Below, in pieces: positions 1 through 7,265 of a DNA stretch of 28,229 nucleotides; the stretch's first letter is position 1; every line of letters begins with the position of its first letter. Below the pieces are notes generated by a model. That model searched no databases. It saw only the letters and a list, made by a program, of their open reading frames with translations, and had not been told where the DNA came from. The translations under genes and the position numbers were made by a program. This stretch comes from Nitrolancea sp040255925 (lineage in GTDB: Bacteria; Chloroflexota; Chloroflexia; Thermomicrobiales; Thermomicrobiaceae): the NCBI GenBank assembly GCA_040255925.1, contig JBDZVX010000019.1, positions 1 to 28,229 on the forward strand, read 5' to 3'.

Positions 1-490
1 CCTTGATCAACACGCCATCGCTCAGCCCGAACCGGTGGTTGTGCCCACCGCCATGGCGCACCGCAGCCTTCTCCAGCAGTCGCAGGCCGGGGCCCGTCTT
101 GCGGGTATCGACGATCCGCGCTTGCGTGCCCTGGACCGCCTCAACGTAGCGGGCGGTCAACGTGGCGATACCAGAGAGGTGCTGGAGGATATTGAGCGCC
201 GTGCGCTCGGCGGTGAGGATGCTCCGGGCCGGACCGCTGACCTCGCCCAGGATAGCGCCACGCTGAATCCGGGCGCCATCATCGACCAGCGGCTGGTAGT
301 TGATCCTGGGATCGACTTCATGGAAGACCACGCCGGCGACATCAATGCCGGAAATGACACCCTCCTCCTTGGCCAGGAGCCGCGCGACGGCGCGCAAGCC
401 CTCCGGCACGGTCACGCGGGTGGTGATATCGCCGCTTCCAATGTCTTCATCGAGCGCGAGCCGGATGATGCGCATAACCTGCTGATCCAC
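1..490 (-). CDS. nadC: Nicotinate-nucleotide pyrophosphorylase (quinolinate phosphoribosyltransferase), N-terminal part
   Basis: Partial gene running off the left edge; 163 residues are visible of a family of about 280. The enzyme converts quinolinate and PRPP to nicotinate mononucleotide in de novo NAD synthesis in the cytoplasm. Family motifs seen are LALDEDIGSGDITT near the N-terminus, then TALNILQHLSGIAT, then the PRPP/quinolinate-binding stretch with VDTRKT and GGGHNHRFGLSDGVLIK at the window edge. The start is taken as GTG at 488-490 because GGAGGG lies 7 bases upstream; an ATG 15 bases further in lacks this spacing. A sigma70-type promoter with an inverted repeat lies directly upstream. 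The nadA and nadB partners are not in the window. Identification is secure; only the C-terminal half is unseen. Confidence 0.93.
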   Translation of the reverse strand, partial: MDQQVMRIIRLALDEDIGSGDITTRVTVPEGLRAVARLLAKEEGVISGIDVAGVVFHEVDPRINYQPLVDDGARIQRGAILGEVSGPARSILTAERTALNILQHLSGIATLTARYVEAVQGTQARIVDTRKTGPGLRLLEKAAVRHGGGHNHRFGLSDGVLIK

Positions 491-516
491 TGGATGATCC
501 CTCCATTCGCTCCACC

Positions 517-554
517 GCCAACCAGGCATCGTACCCGCCCGGCGCCTGGTTGGC
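517..554. promoter_or_regulatory. 11-bp inverted repeat embracing the nadC promoter (candidate operator)
   Basis: GCCAACCAGGC (517-527) is a perfect inverted copy of GCCTGGTTGGC (544-554), with a 16-base spacer. One arm overlaps the -35 box and the other touches the downstream edge of the -10 box, the geometry of a repressor site. There is no T-tract, so a terminator is unlikely. The binding protein is unknown. Confidence 0.55.
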
Positions 555-556
555 AA
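528..556 (-). promoter_or_regulatory. Promoter of nadC
   Basis: On the minus strand a -35 box TTGCCA (551-556) and a -10 box TACGAT (528-533) are separated by exactly 17 bases, about 38 bases ahead of the nadC GTG. Expected transcription start is near 521. Confidence 0.7.
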
Positions 557-582
557 CGTCCCGTGCTCCTTCACCGTGGCGC

Positions 583-964
583 TGCATGACGATGGCGTCG
601 GAAAAGCGCCGGAAGACCACGATCCCAGAGCGATCCCGGATGCGGGTTAGACTCGAATGGTCCGGTCAGGGCTCATCGAGGTCGTAGCCCAGGCACCACC
701 GGACGCTCAAGCGATCGGCAGCGACGGCGAGTACCTGCCGTTTGGAGCGAATCCCCTCGAAGAGCAGCACCAGTTACACCTTCTTAAAAAGCGCCGGATC
801 GATCGAGGGATGACCGCCAGCCACGTAGGAGTCAGCCACCAGTTCCCGCACGAACGACCGGTCAAGTGCACGTTCCCGGTGGCGGTAGACGTGATTGGCA
901 GGCACCTGGTCGTCCTGCGTGAGCCCGTCGATGGGGTCGAAACTGCGTGCTTGCTCCCCATCAT
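583..964 (-). pseudogene. Decayed IS1182-like transposase fragment (N-terminal part)
   Basis: Minus-strand translation gives a recognisable N-terminal transposase region in pieces: FDPIDGLTQDDQVPANHVYRH, a stretch with SFVRELVADSYVAGGHPSIDP, then LLFEGIRSKRQ and DRLSVRWCLGYDLDEP followed by PDHSSLTRIRDRSG. This resembles IS1182/IS5-superfamily DDE transposases. The ATGATG start (959-964), with a GGAGGGAGGA ribosome site, is one base out of frame with the body. TAA (774-776) and TGA (666-668) interrupt it. The catalytic core is missing, since similarity fades near 583. It is a relic, not an active element; no terminal inverted repeats or target duplications were identified. Confidence 0.72.
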
Positions 965-1170
965 GGTTGCGTCCTCCCTCCGCGAAAGGACGCTATCCTA
1001 CCGCCATCGGCCCCTCGTTTTTCAACAGGCTGGATCCTTCTTGGTACCTGCCTTCTTGGTACCTGCTTTGAACAGGGATGAGGAGGGCCACCCGAGGCAT
1101 CGCATCTGCGGACATTCAACGCACCATTACCAGCACCGTTGCCGGCCGAACGAAGCGAAGGGAGCGCCAG

Positions 1171-1637
1171 ATGGGACGAATACGTCAAACCCTCATGGCA
1201 CTGATCGCTGCCGCACTCCTCCTCCTAGCCCTCACCGCCTCATCCGCGGCCAGCGGGGGCATGAACGGCANNNNNNNNNNNNNNNNNNNNNNNNNNNNNN
1301 NNNNNNNNNNNNNNNNNNNNNNNNNNNNNNNNNNNNNNNNNNNNNNNNNNNNNNNNNNNNNNNNNNNNNNCTCCTCCTCCTAGCCCTCACCGCCTCATCC
1401 GCGGCCAGCGGGGGCATGAACGGCAACCAAACGATGACGCCGCATCAGATGCCGATGGGCCAGCACATGGTGAGTGGCCAGCAGATGCCGATGGTCTGCG
1501 TGATGATGATGAACCAGCAGATGCCGATGGTCTGCGTGATGACGATGAATCAGCAGATGATGCAAACCATGGCAGCGCATCACCAGATGATGGGTGGCAC
1601 AATGGGCGGCCACCAGATGATGGGTGGCAACAACTGA
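1171..1637 (+). CDS. Small secreted Met/Gln/His-rich protein, interrupted by an assembly gap
   Basis: Starts at ATG 1171 (GGGAG upstream) and ends at TGA 1635-1637. As written the frame is broken by 100 N (1271-1370), but the 55 bases before the gap (1216-1270) are repeated exactly after it (1371-1425). Joining 1171-1270 to 1426-1637 gives one continuous 103-residue frame. It has a signal peptide (basic start, then LMALIAAALLLLALTASSAA) followed by a mature part made largely of Met, Gln, His, Gly and Asn. I count 24 Met in the whole protein and two Cys, each in an MPMVCVM unit. No family recognised. Met/His-rich extracytoplasmic peptides often bind copper or silver, so metal binding is a reasonable inference, not an observation. 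Confidence 0.72.
1271..1370. other. Assembly gap (100 N) flanked by a 55-bp exact duplicate
   Basis: Exactly 100 N separate two identical 55-base stretches (1216-1270 and 1371-1425). This is what a scaffolder leaves when two overlapping contig ends are not merged. Real missing sequence is probably nil. Confidence 0.85.
1479..1550 (+). repeat. Two tandem 36-bp coding repeats
   Basis: Units 1479-1514 and 1515-1550 differ at two bases and encode QQMPMVCVMMMN and QQMPMVCVMTMN. A third unit begins at 1551 but diverges after QQMM. They lie in the mature part of the Met-rich secreted protein. Confidence 0.85.
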
Positions 1638-2005
1638 TGCACCAGCTGTTGATCGGGTTCGATGCCCGCCTGAATGCCTAAGATCGAGGCGACCTGAACC
1701 ACAGCAACAGAAAGGAGGAACGGCCGGTGGCCCGGTAACATTTCCAACTGAGGGAACCGCTCCGAATTCTGGGCCCTCGGTAACATCTGGATTTGATTTG
1801 ACACGACTCCATCAGCCGCCAGCTTCACGTCTCGCAAGCCCCCGCGTGCACATTGATGTGCCCTACGGCAGCCTGCCAATGGGTGGCCGGAACGCCACTG
1901 GGCTGGTATACCCTACTGCCAAAGACTTATGTCCGGGACATGCGGTGGGACATCGCCCGGCATCAGTGTCGAGCCGGTAGCCAGTGGGCTAGAAGGAGCA
2001 GCGGA
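1638..2005. other. Intergenic stretch, no convincing gene
   Basis: No ORF here has both a ribosome site and protein-like composition. It holds a direct repeat CGGTAACAT (1733-1741 and 1778-1786) and a perfect 13-base palindrome ATGTCC-G-GGACAT (1929-1941), 65 bases before the next start codon, which could be an operator. Confidence 0.5.
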
Positions 2006-2566
2006 GTGGCGGGTCGTTCGCCGGTCATCTACTGTGGATCATGCGGGGCACTCAACCCCTCGACCAACCACTACTGTTCGGCGTGCGCCCACCAACTGGT
2101 GGATGCATATCATCCATCGGAGGGAATCCGGGTCTACACTACCCCCGATCCCGCCGCGCCACTGGTCGAGATCGTCGGGCCAGGTATGGAGATCACGCCG
2201 ATCGAGGGCAGCGAGACGTTACCCGGCGACTTTGTCAAGGTCACGCTCGCCGATGGCCGCACCGGCTACATCCGGCTGGGCGACCTGGAGTTTCCCGACA
2301 CGGGCCAGGCTGAAATCTCTAGTAACGGGACATCATTGCGAAGCGCGCAAGGCTGCATCAGCTCCTGGTCGGTGCTCGCCGTCCTGGCGCTCCTGGTCAT
2401 CACCGGGCTGCTCGTGATTCTCATTGCGTTCCGATCACAAGACGCCGGCAACGATTTCCTCGCGATGCTCGCCTGCTTCACCGTCGTGCCCTTCTTCCTG
2501 CTGGTCGTCGGGTTCTACCTGGCCGTCCGCAGCCGCGAGGACCGGCAGTTGGAGGACGAAATCTAG
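2006..2566 (+). CDS. Zinc-ribbon / SH3-like protein with two C-terminal membrane helices
   Basis: 186 residues. The GTG start at 2006 is chosen because AAGGAG sits 7-8 bases upstream; a longer ATG-started reading from 1853 has no such site and no protein-like N-terminus. Residues 10-27 form a zinc ribbon with two CxxC pairs (Cys10/13 and Cys24/27). Residues about 40-95 look like a small SH3-type beta domain (short strands ending in GYIRLGDLEF). Two hydrophobic helices follow, about 121-143 and 150-174, then a charged tail. It is probably a membrane protein with a cytoplasmic zinc ribbon. The function is unknown; such ribbons are common in uncharacterised membrane-associated proteins. Confidence 0.75.
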   Translation: MAGRSPVIYCGSCGALNPSTNHYCSACAHQLVDAYHPSEGIRVYTTPDPAAPLVEIVGPGMEITPIEGSETLPGDFVKVTLADGRTGYIRLGDLEFPDTGQAEISSNGTSLRSAQGCISSWSVLAVLALLVITGLLVILIAFRSQDAGNDFLAMLACFTVVPFFLLVVGFYLAVRSREDRQLEDEI

Positions 2567-2699
2567 CCGGGCATGTGCGCTGGATCAGACCACACACGCG
2601 AGCAACGTACCGGGTATGGCACACGACGCTCTGCCGGAAGCACTTGTCACGCCGGCCGCGGGTAGGCAACAACACGGTATCCAGGCGAGTGGAGGACGC

Positions 2700-2918
2700 A
2701 TGGAAGTTGATGCCCTGATCCTCGGGATGATCCCGTATCAGATCCACGGCGAGATCTACGTCAACGTCTTCTACGCGCACGACGACGATCCGGAGACGGT
2801 GCTCCAGGCACGCCTTTCGCAAGATGCCATCTACCCCAATCCCAAGGTCAACGACCGGGTTCAAGTGCACTATCTACTGAAGATCGTCACCCAGATCACG
2901 AAACGTGAGGATGCCTAG
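2700..2918 (+). CDS. Hypothetical 72-residue protein
   Basis: ATG at 2700 has GGAGG five bases upstream, which decides this start over longer readings. The product is acidic and beta-rich in appearance, with alternating hydrophobic and polar residues (for example GEIYVNVFYAHDDD and DRVQVHYLLKIVTQI). It has no signal peptide or membrane segment. It may be a small OB- or SH3-like barrel, but no family is recognised. It stands alone, 133 bases after the zinc-ribbon gene and on the same strand. Confidence 0.55.
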   Translation: MEVDALILGMIPYQIHGEIYVNVFYAHDDDPETVLQARLSQDAIYPNPKVNDRVQVHYLLKIVTQITKREDA

Positions 2919-3222
2919 CGACAGGACCGTTATGCCATCTATGGACAGGTCCGCATGGCGATACCCCACCGCGTTCATCCGACGAAACCGATTGAGCCCG
3001 GCGATCCCATGTCTTCGCTCCGGCGGTCAGAATCCTATCCGGCCAAGGAGCCCGGTCGGCCCCCTTCCGTGAGTGGATCATCCGATGCCCCGCTTTCGCC
3101 ATCCCCGGTCCCCGCTTCCAGCTGACTGGCCTGGCCCCTACATCACCAGCACCAGATCGATCCGCCTTGCGGATGCAACAGTGGCGAAAGGCCGGTCGAA
3201 CGCCTACCGCTGGGCAAAAGAA
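2919..3222. other. Intergenic stretch, nothing recognised
   Basis: No supported gene on either strand. It separates a plus-strand gene from the 3' end of the minus-strand pair. Confidence 0.5.
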
Positions 3223-3243
3223 GGGGCGTCCCAAGGACGCCCC
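3216..3243 (-). terminator. Rho-independent terminator of the minus-strand secreted-protein pair
   Basis: A perfect 9-bp stem, GGGGCGTCC (3223-3231) with GGACGCCCC (3235-3243), has a 3-base loop. On the minus strand it is followed by TTCTTTT. It lies 20 bases past the stop codon at 3263. Confidence 0.85.
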
Positions 3244-3262
3244 ACTCTCATGCGTTCCGGTG

Positions 3263-3913
3263 TCACTGCTGGGGGGTCGGAGGAGGATTGAGCATTGAGG
3301 ATGGCATCGGCGGACAGGGGCTCGGATGGGCCGGGTCCGTTGGTGCTGGGCAATGCTCTTTAGTCCACTTGATAACATCCTCCATCCGAGGCGGCCGCGC
3401 CCCAGCAGGTGGAAGGCTGGGATCATGGAGAGCCACACCCAAACCATGCCCATCCGGATTCGCGGCAACGGTTACTGCAAAGCCCTTATCGTCGTCAAAG
3501 GTCAATTGCAAGAACTTGTACGACTTGCCCGCAACCCTTCCCGCACCGGGCACTGCCGCGCCACCGCCTGGTTTTGTCAGACCGAACTCCCCTTGTAGCA
3601 CGACTGAGTACATTGGCGCTTGGTGCTCCACATAATCAGACGCCGGTTGCGACAATCCCAGATCATACATCTGAGCTGGGGTGAGCGTTTGGGCAAACCG
3701 GATCGTAGGGGGCACGGTGCTCGTGAACTGGGCCTGCACATAGTCGAGCGCATACTTGGCCTTTTCCTGATCGCTCAGGCCGGTCAGCGCGTGTGGTTTG
3801 AATGGTGTACTAGCCTGAGCCGGTGCTGGTTTCGCGCCGATGAGAAGGTAGAGCCCGCCTACTAAGACCACGACCGCGCCGACCACGACGGCAAGAATCT
3901 CTTTACGTTTCAT
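3263..3913 (-). CDS. Membrane-anchored protein of unknown function
   Basis: 216 residues, ATG at 3913 with GGGAGGG a few bases upstream. A short basic N-terminus (MKRKE) and one helix at about 6-26 anchor the protein in the membrane; a following Ala-Pro-rich linker suggests an external domain. The body (40-215) has no family I recognise, and its last 50 residues are very Pro-rich. It begins 12 bases after the stop of the upstream secreted-protein gene and its ribosome site overlaps that stop, so the two are surely co-transcribed. A strong terminator follows. It could also be a lipid- or wall-facing adaptor; no catalytic motif is visible. Confidence 0.75.
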   Translation of the reverse strand: MKRKEILAVVVGAVVVLVGGLYLLIGAKPAPAQASTPFKPHALTGLSDQEKAKYALDYVQAQFTSTVPPTIRFAQTLTPAQMYDLGLSQPASDYVEHQAPMYSVVLQGEFGLTKPGGGAAVPGAGRVAGKSYKFLQLTFDDDKGFAVTVAANPDGHGLGVALHDPSLPPAGARPPRMEDVIKWTKEHCPAPTDPAHPSPCPPMPSSMLNPPPTPQQ

Positions 3914-3925
3914 TTTCGGCCCTCC

Positions 3926-4633
3926 CTAGTTGCCAATCCACCATTGCTTGCCGTAACCATCAACGCATGGCCCAAGGGGCAGCGATTGGGTCGCAAACGT
4001 TGGCAGGCCATAGGCATCGTAGCACCAGGGCTGATATGGGTTGCCCGGAGACGGCTGATATAGGTTGTTCTGGAACTGCGAATAACCCGTGAGACACCCA
4101 ACGGTGTCACTTTCGATGCCCGTAAATGATGAGTGTGGCCGCTCCGAAAAGTAGGGGCCGGTAAAGGTGTGATGACCGTTATCGTAATAGGCGGTGGGCG
4201 CGAATGCGTAGTGGCCATCTGGATCGGTCCCTTGGTAGGTGACCGTGTAGATGTGATAGCTCGCTGGATCTAAGTTCGCCCCGACAACCGTAAAGAGAAC
4301 GTCCCCATCATAATCCGCAGAGGTGGAATAGGGTGATCGTGTGCCCCAGGACATTTTGGCTACGCCGACTTGGACAAACTCTTCGTACACGCCCATTCCC
4401 ACCGCGTTGCCATCCCATCCTTGGCCACAACTCATATCAGGGTCCGGTGTTGAGGCGTAGCTATAGACGCTCCACGGGTAGTTACCTTTAGCGACGTCGA
4501 AGTAGCTTTGTACGTACGATGAAGTGGTATACTAGTACGCTCCCACCGTAGGCGCAAAGAGCAACCCGACCATCAGGGCCAGGATGCTCGCAGGCACCAT
4601 GACCCTAAGGCGTTTCTTAGTTCGTCGTACCAT
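3926..4633 (-). pseudogene. Secreted protein gene with an in-frame TAG after the signal peptide
   Basis: One reading frame runs from ATG 4633 (GGAAGGAAA upstream) to TAG 3926-3928, 236 codons, with a single internal TAG at codon 34 (4532-4534). Codons 1-33 encode a classic signal peptide: basic MVRRTKKRLR, then a hydrophobic core ending LLFAPTVGAY. Codons 35-235 continue in the same frame with protein-like sequence, rich in Tyr, Gly and Ser, with four Cys and a Trp-rich end (KQWWIGN). No alternative start with a ribosome site exists after the TAG; the first downstream ATG (4435) would lack the export signal. The flanking codons are both Tyr (TAC TAG TAT), so one substitution from a Tyr codon would explain it. 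Recent nonsense mutation, sequencing error and readthrough are all open. Mature family unrecognised. Confidence 0.7.
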
Positions 4634-5439
4634 CGCAAGTTTCCTTCCAACTTCCACATTCCCCGGTAGCGCGTGTCCCGGCCCAACCTCGTGGGCATGT
4701 CCCCCCATCCGCTCGCCTCTCCTCCTTCCCTGATCCACATTCCTCAACCATCGCCTACCGTTCCCTTCGGAATGCAGCGGTCGTCGTGGGGAAGCCCGTC
4801 GGAGACCGTACGTTAGAAGGAAAGGCAGTGTGCGTACAGAATAACCGACAACTAATGTAAAGACAACTAGGGAAAACCCTAAGTTTTGAAGACAAAATGA
4901 TGATGCCGTGCTCTACAGCGTGGACAGTGCTCAGAACAGGAAGATCGACGTACGGAATCGCCGGACAGGTGAAGGGGCGGGGCGTTCGGGTATTCGTGGA
5001 GGAGGCACACAGCGAGGAACGATGCCTCTCGACCGGCCTTTTTAACCCTGACCTGAAAGGCGCGGGACGAGAGATTGGGACGAGGGACGCGTGGGACCTC
5101 ACCCGCATCAATTCCCTGCTGGGCCGCGCGCCGGATTGAGAATGACGATGACGTTGCCGAGGTGATCGCGCTGCTGCGACTCAACTACGACCGCGTCGTC
5201 GCCCAATTTGGCCTGCCGGACTCTCAATGAGTGTCAAGCGTGATCGTGGGAGTTGAACGGAAACGAAGCCCGCTAATTCCAGGATGCGAACGGTCGCGCC
5301 GTCATGGACGCCAGGTCCAGCAACGAAAACTCTCAACCCCGTCATCCTGAGCGCCAGCGAAGGATCTCTTTGCTCACGATAGAAAGATTCTTCGCGTTGC
5401 TCAGAATGACGGATATGCTGGTCTTCCCGACCCGGTACG
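4634..5439. other. Intergenic stretch between the secreted-protein pair and the ABC exporter
   Basis: No supported gene. It has an AT-rich patch (about 4845-4900) with a hairpin of stem TAGGG/CCCTA around AAAA (4865-4885). A possible minus-strand promoter for the secreted-protein pair (TTGTCT, 16 bases, TTATTC) falls between about 4825 and 4865 but is weak. At about 5137-5230 a plus-strand frame ending at TGA 5228-5230 reads VAEVIALLRLNYDRVVAQFG; it has no start and may be the tail of a lost gene. A dispersed inverted repeat occupies 5341-5410. Confidence 0.45.
5341..5410. repeat. Dispersed inverted repeat, type A, copy 1
   Basis: The left end GTCATCCTGAGCGCCAGCGA is the imperfect reverse complement of the right end, which finishes GCTCAGAATGAC. 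The two arms of about 26 bases enclose a short loop. It sits 30 bases beyond the stop codon of the ABC gene. A second copy is at 14186-14295. Confidence 0.75.
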
Positions 5440-7257
5440 TCAGTCAGCGGCTTGAAGCTCCGGCGCGGCGAACTGCATCGTGTAGAGGTTGTAGTAGAAC
5501 CCGCGCCGGTCCAGCAGCTCCTCATGCGTCCCGATCTCCACGATCCGGCCATGGTGCATCACGACCACGCGCGACACTTCTTTGATCGTGGAGAGCCGGT
5601 GCGCGATGATGAACGCCGTCCGGCCGCTGAGCAGCCGGCGTAGGGCCTGCTGAATCCGCACCTCGGTCTCGGTATCGACGCTGGAGGTCGCCTCGTCCAG
5701 GATGATGATCCGCGGGTCCGCCAGCAGCGCGCGGGCGAAGGAGAGAAGCTGGCGCTGGCCGACCGAGAGCGTCGCCCCCCGCTCGTGGACCGGTGTGTCG
5801 TAGCCCTGCTCAAGCCGGGTGATGAACTCGTGAGCGCCGACGGCCGTCGCGGCCGCGATCACCTCGTCATCGGTCGCGTCGGGACGGCCATAGACGATGT
5901 TGTCCCGCACCGTCCCATCGAAGAGGAAGGTGTCCTGGAGCACGATCCCGAGCTGAGAGCGGAGCGAGTGCTGGGTGACGTCGCGCAGGTCGTAGCCATC
6001 GATGCGGATGCTCCCCTCCCAGACGTCGTAGAAGCGGGCGAGTAAGTTGATCATCGAGCTCTTACCGGCGCCGGTCTCCCCGACCAGCGCGATCGACTCC
6101 CCCGGCGCGACCTGGAGGTTAATTCCGTGGAGCACCGGTGTTCGATCGTAGCCGAAGACCACGCCGTCGTAGACCACCTCGCCGCGGATCTCTGGAAGAT
6201 CGATGGCATCCGGCGCGTCAACGACTTCGGGCTGGACATCTTCCAGGCCGAAGATCCGCTCACCGGCCGCCATTGCCGCCTGCATCGTGTTGTAGCGCTG
6301 GCTCAGATCGCGGATCGGATCGAAGAAGCGGGAGATGTAGGCGGCAAAGGTGAAGAGCTCACCAACCGTGAAGCCCGACCCGCCGAGCACGATCCGCCCA
6401 CCCACGTAGAGGACCAGCGCGGTCGCCAGCGTCTCGACGATCTGAACCATCGGGAAGAGGACCGCCGAGAGCCGCGCGGCCCAGAGGTTCGACTCCAGGT
6501 TCTCACCGTTGATCTCGCGGAACCGCGCCATATTCTTGAGTTCGCGTGAGAACGCCTGCACCACCCGGATGCCGGCGATACTCTCGGCAAGGTTGGCGTT
6601 CACTTTACCAATCGTGACCCTGGTGGCCCGGTAGGCTTCGACGGCATGTCGCCGCCACCAGATCATAGTCACCGCCATGATCGGCATTACCGAGAAGGTC
6701 AGCAGCGCCAGGCGCCAGTTGGTGAAGAGCATCACCCCGACGATGCCGGCCAGGACCAGGACATCGCTCATGATCCCGACCAGGCCGTCGGTGAACATGT
6801 CGTTGATGACGCTCACATCGTTCTGCAGGCGGGACATGACCGACCCGACCCCGCGCCGGTCGATGTACCGGATACCCAGCCGCTGCAGGTGCCGGAAGAG
6901 GGTCGAGCGCAGATCGAAGACGATCCGCTGGCCGATCCAGGACGTCAGGTACGACTGGCCGTAATAGGCGCCGAACCGGAGCAGGATGGCGGCAAGGAAG
7001 ACGGCCATCAAGAGATCGAGCGCCGGAACTCCGGTACGCCCGAAGAAAGTCCGGCCGGAGTCCGGATTGATGACGTCCAGCCCGAGCCCGAAGAGGTAGG
7101 GTAGCGCGATATCCCCGGCCGCCGCCAGCACCATGAGCAGAACCGTCAGCAGGACCTTGCGCGAGTAGGGCAAAGTCCAGCGGGCCAGCCGCCCGGCGAT
7201 CCGGCTATCGTAGGCCTTTCCAGTCAGGTCGTCGGCATCTCCATGAAAGTGCATCAT
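5440..7257 (-). CDS. ABC exporter half-transporter, canonical-ATPase subunit
   Basis: 605 residues: an N-terminal six-helix exporter domain (about 25-330) fused to a nucleotide-binding domain. Walker A is GETGAGKS (394-401), the Walker B Asp is 521 followed by the catalytic Glu522, and the switch His is 553. The signature reads LSVGQ (498-501) instead of LSGGQ. With the gene upstream (7266-9017) it should form a heterodimer of the BmrCD/TM287-288 type. This subunit supplies the intact Walker B for the active site, and its altered signature faces the partner's degenerate site. The two genes are 8 bases apart. The substrate cannot be read from sequence; drugs, lipids or peptides are all possible. 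The first two codons are both ATG and either may be used. Confidence 0.9.
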   Translation of the reverse strand: MMHFHGDADDLTGKAYDSRIAGRLARWTLPYSRKVLLTVLLMVLAAAGDIALPYLFGLGLDVINPDSGRTFFGRTGVPALDLLMAVFLAAILLRFGAYYGQSYLTSWIGQRIVFDLRSTLFRHLQRLGIRYIDRRGVGSVMSRLQNDVSVINDMFTDGLVGIMSDVLVLAGIVGVMLFTNWRLALLTFSVMPIMAVTMIWWRRHAVEAYRATRVTIGKVNANLAESIAGIRVVQAFSRELKNMARFREINGENLESNLWAARLSAVLFPMVQIVETLATALVLYVGGRIVLGGSGFTVGELFTFAAYISRFFDPIRDLSQRYNTMQAAMAAGERIFGLEDVQPEVVDAPDAIDLPEIRGEVVYDGVVFGYDRTPVLHGINLQVAPGESIALVGETGAGKSSMINLLARFYDVWEGSIRIDGYDLRDVTQHSLRSQLGIVLQDTFLFDGTVRDNIVYGRPDATDDEVIAAATAVGAHEFITRLEQGYDTPVHERGATLSVGQRQLLSFARALLADPRIIILDEATSSVDTETEVRIQQALRRLLSGRTAFIIAHRLSTIKEVSRVVVMHHGRIVEIGTHEELLDRRGFYYNLYTMQFAAPELQAAD

Positions 7258-7265
7258 CGTCCGGC

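Noticed and set aside
1479..1560. CRISPR-like tandem repeats
   Set aside because: The 36-base units are adjacent without spacers and lie inside a coding frame with period 12 codons.
657..1637. Long plus-strand ORF reading through the N run
   Set aside because: Its first 200 residues are the shadow of the transposase relic and non-coding DNA. Only the end, after the gap, is real coding sequence, belonging to the 103-residue secreted protein.
2896..3468. Minus-strand 190-codon ORF
   Set aside because: It overlaps the terminator and the 3' part of a supported gene, has no ribosome site and no protein-like pattern.
4532..4534. TAG as a pyrrolysine codon
   Set aside because: No pylTS genes are visible and the protein is not a methylamine methyltransferase. 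A nonsense change or read error is simpler.
4897..5184. Overlapping ORFs on both strands, and a vague T-box-like CTCGTCCC motif on the minus strand
   Set aside because: The ORFs lack ribosome sites and protein-like composition. The T-box core (GGTGGTACCGCG) is not matched and no downstream aminoacyl or amino-acid gene fits.
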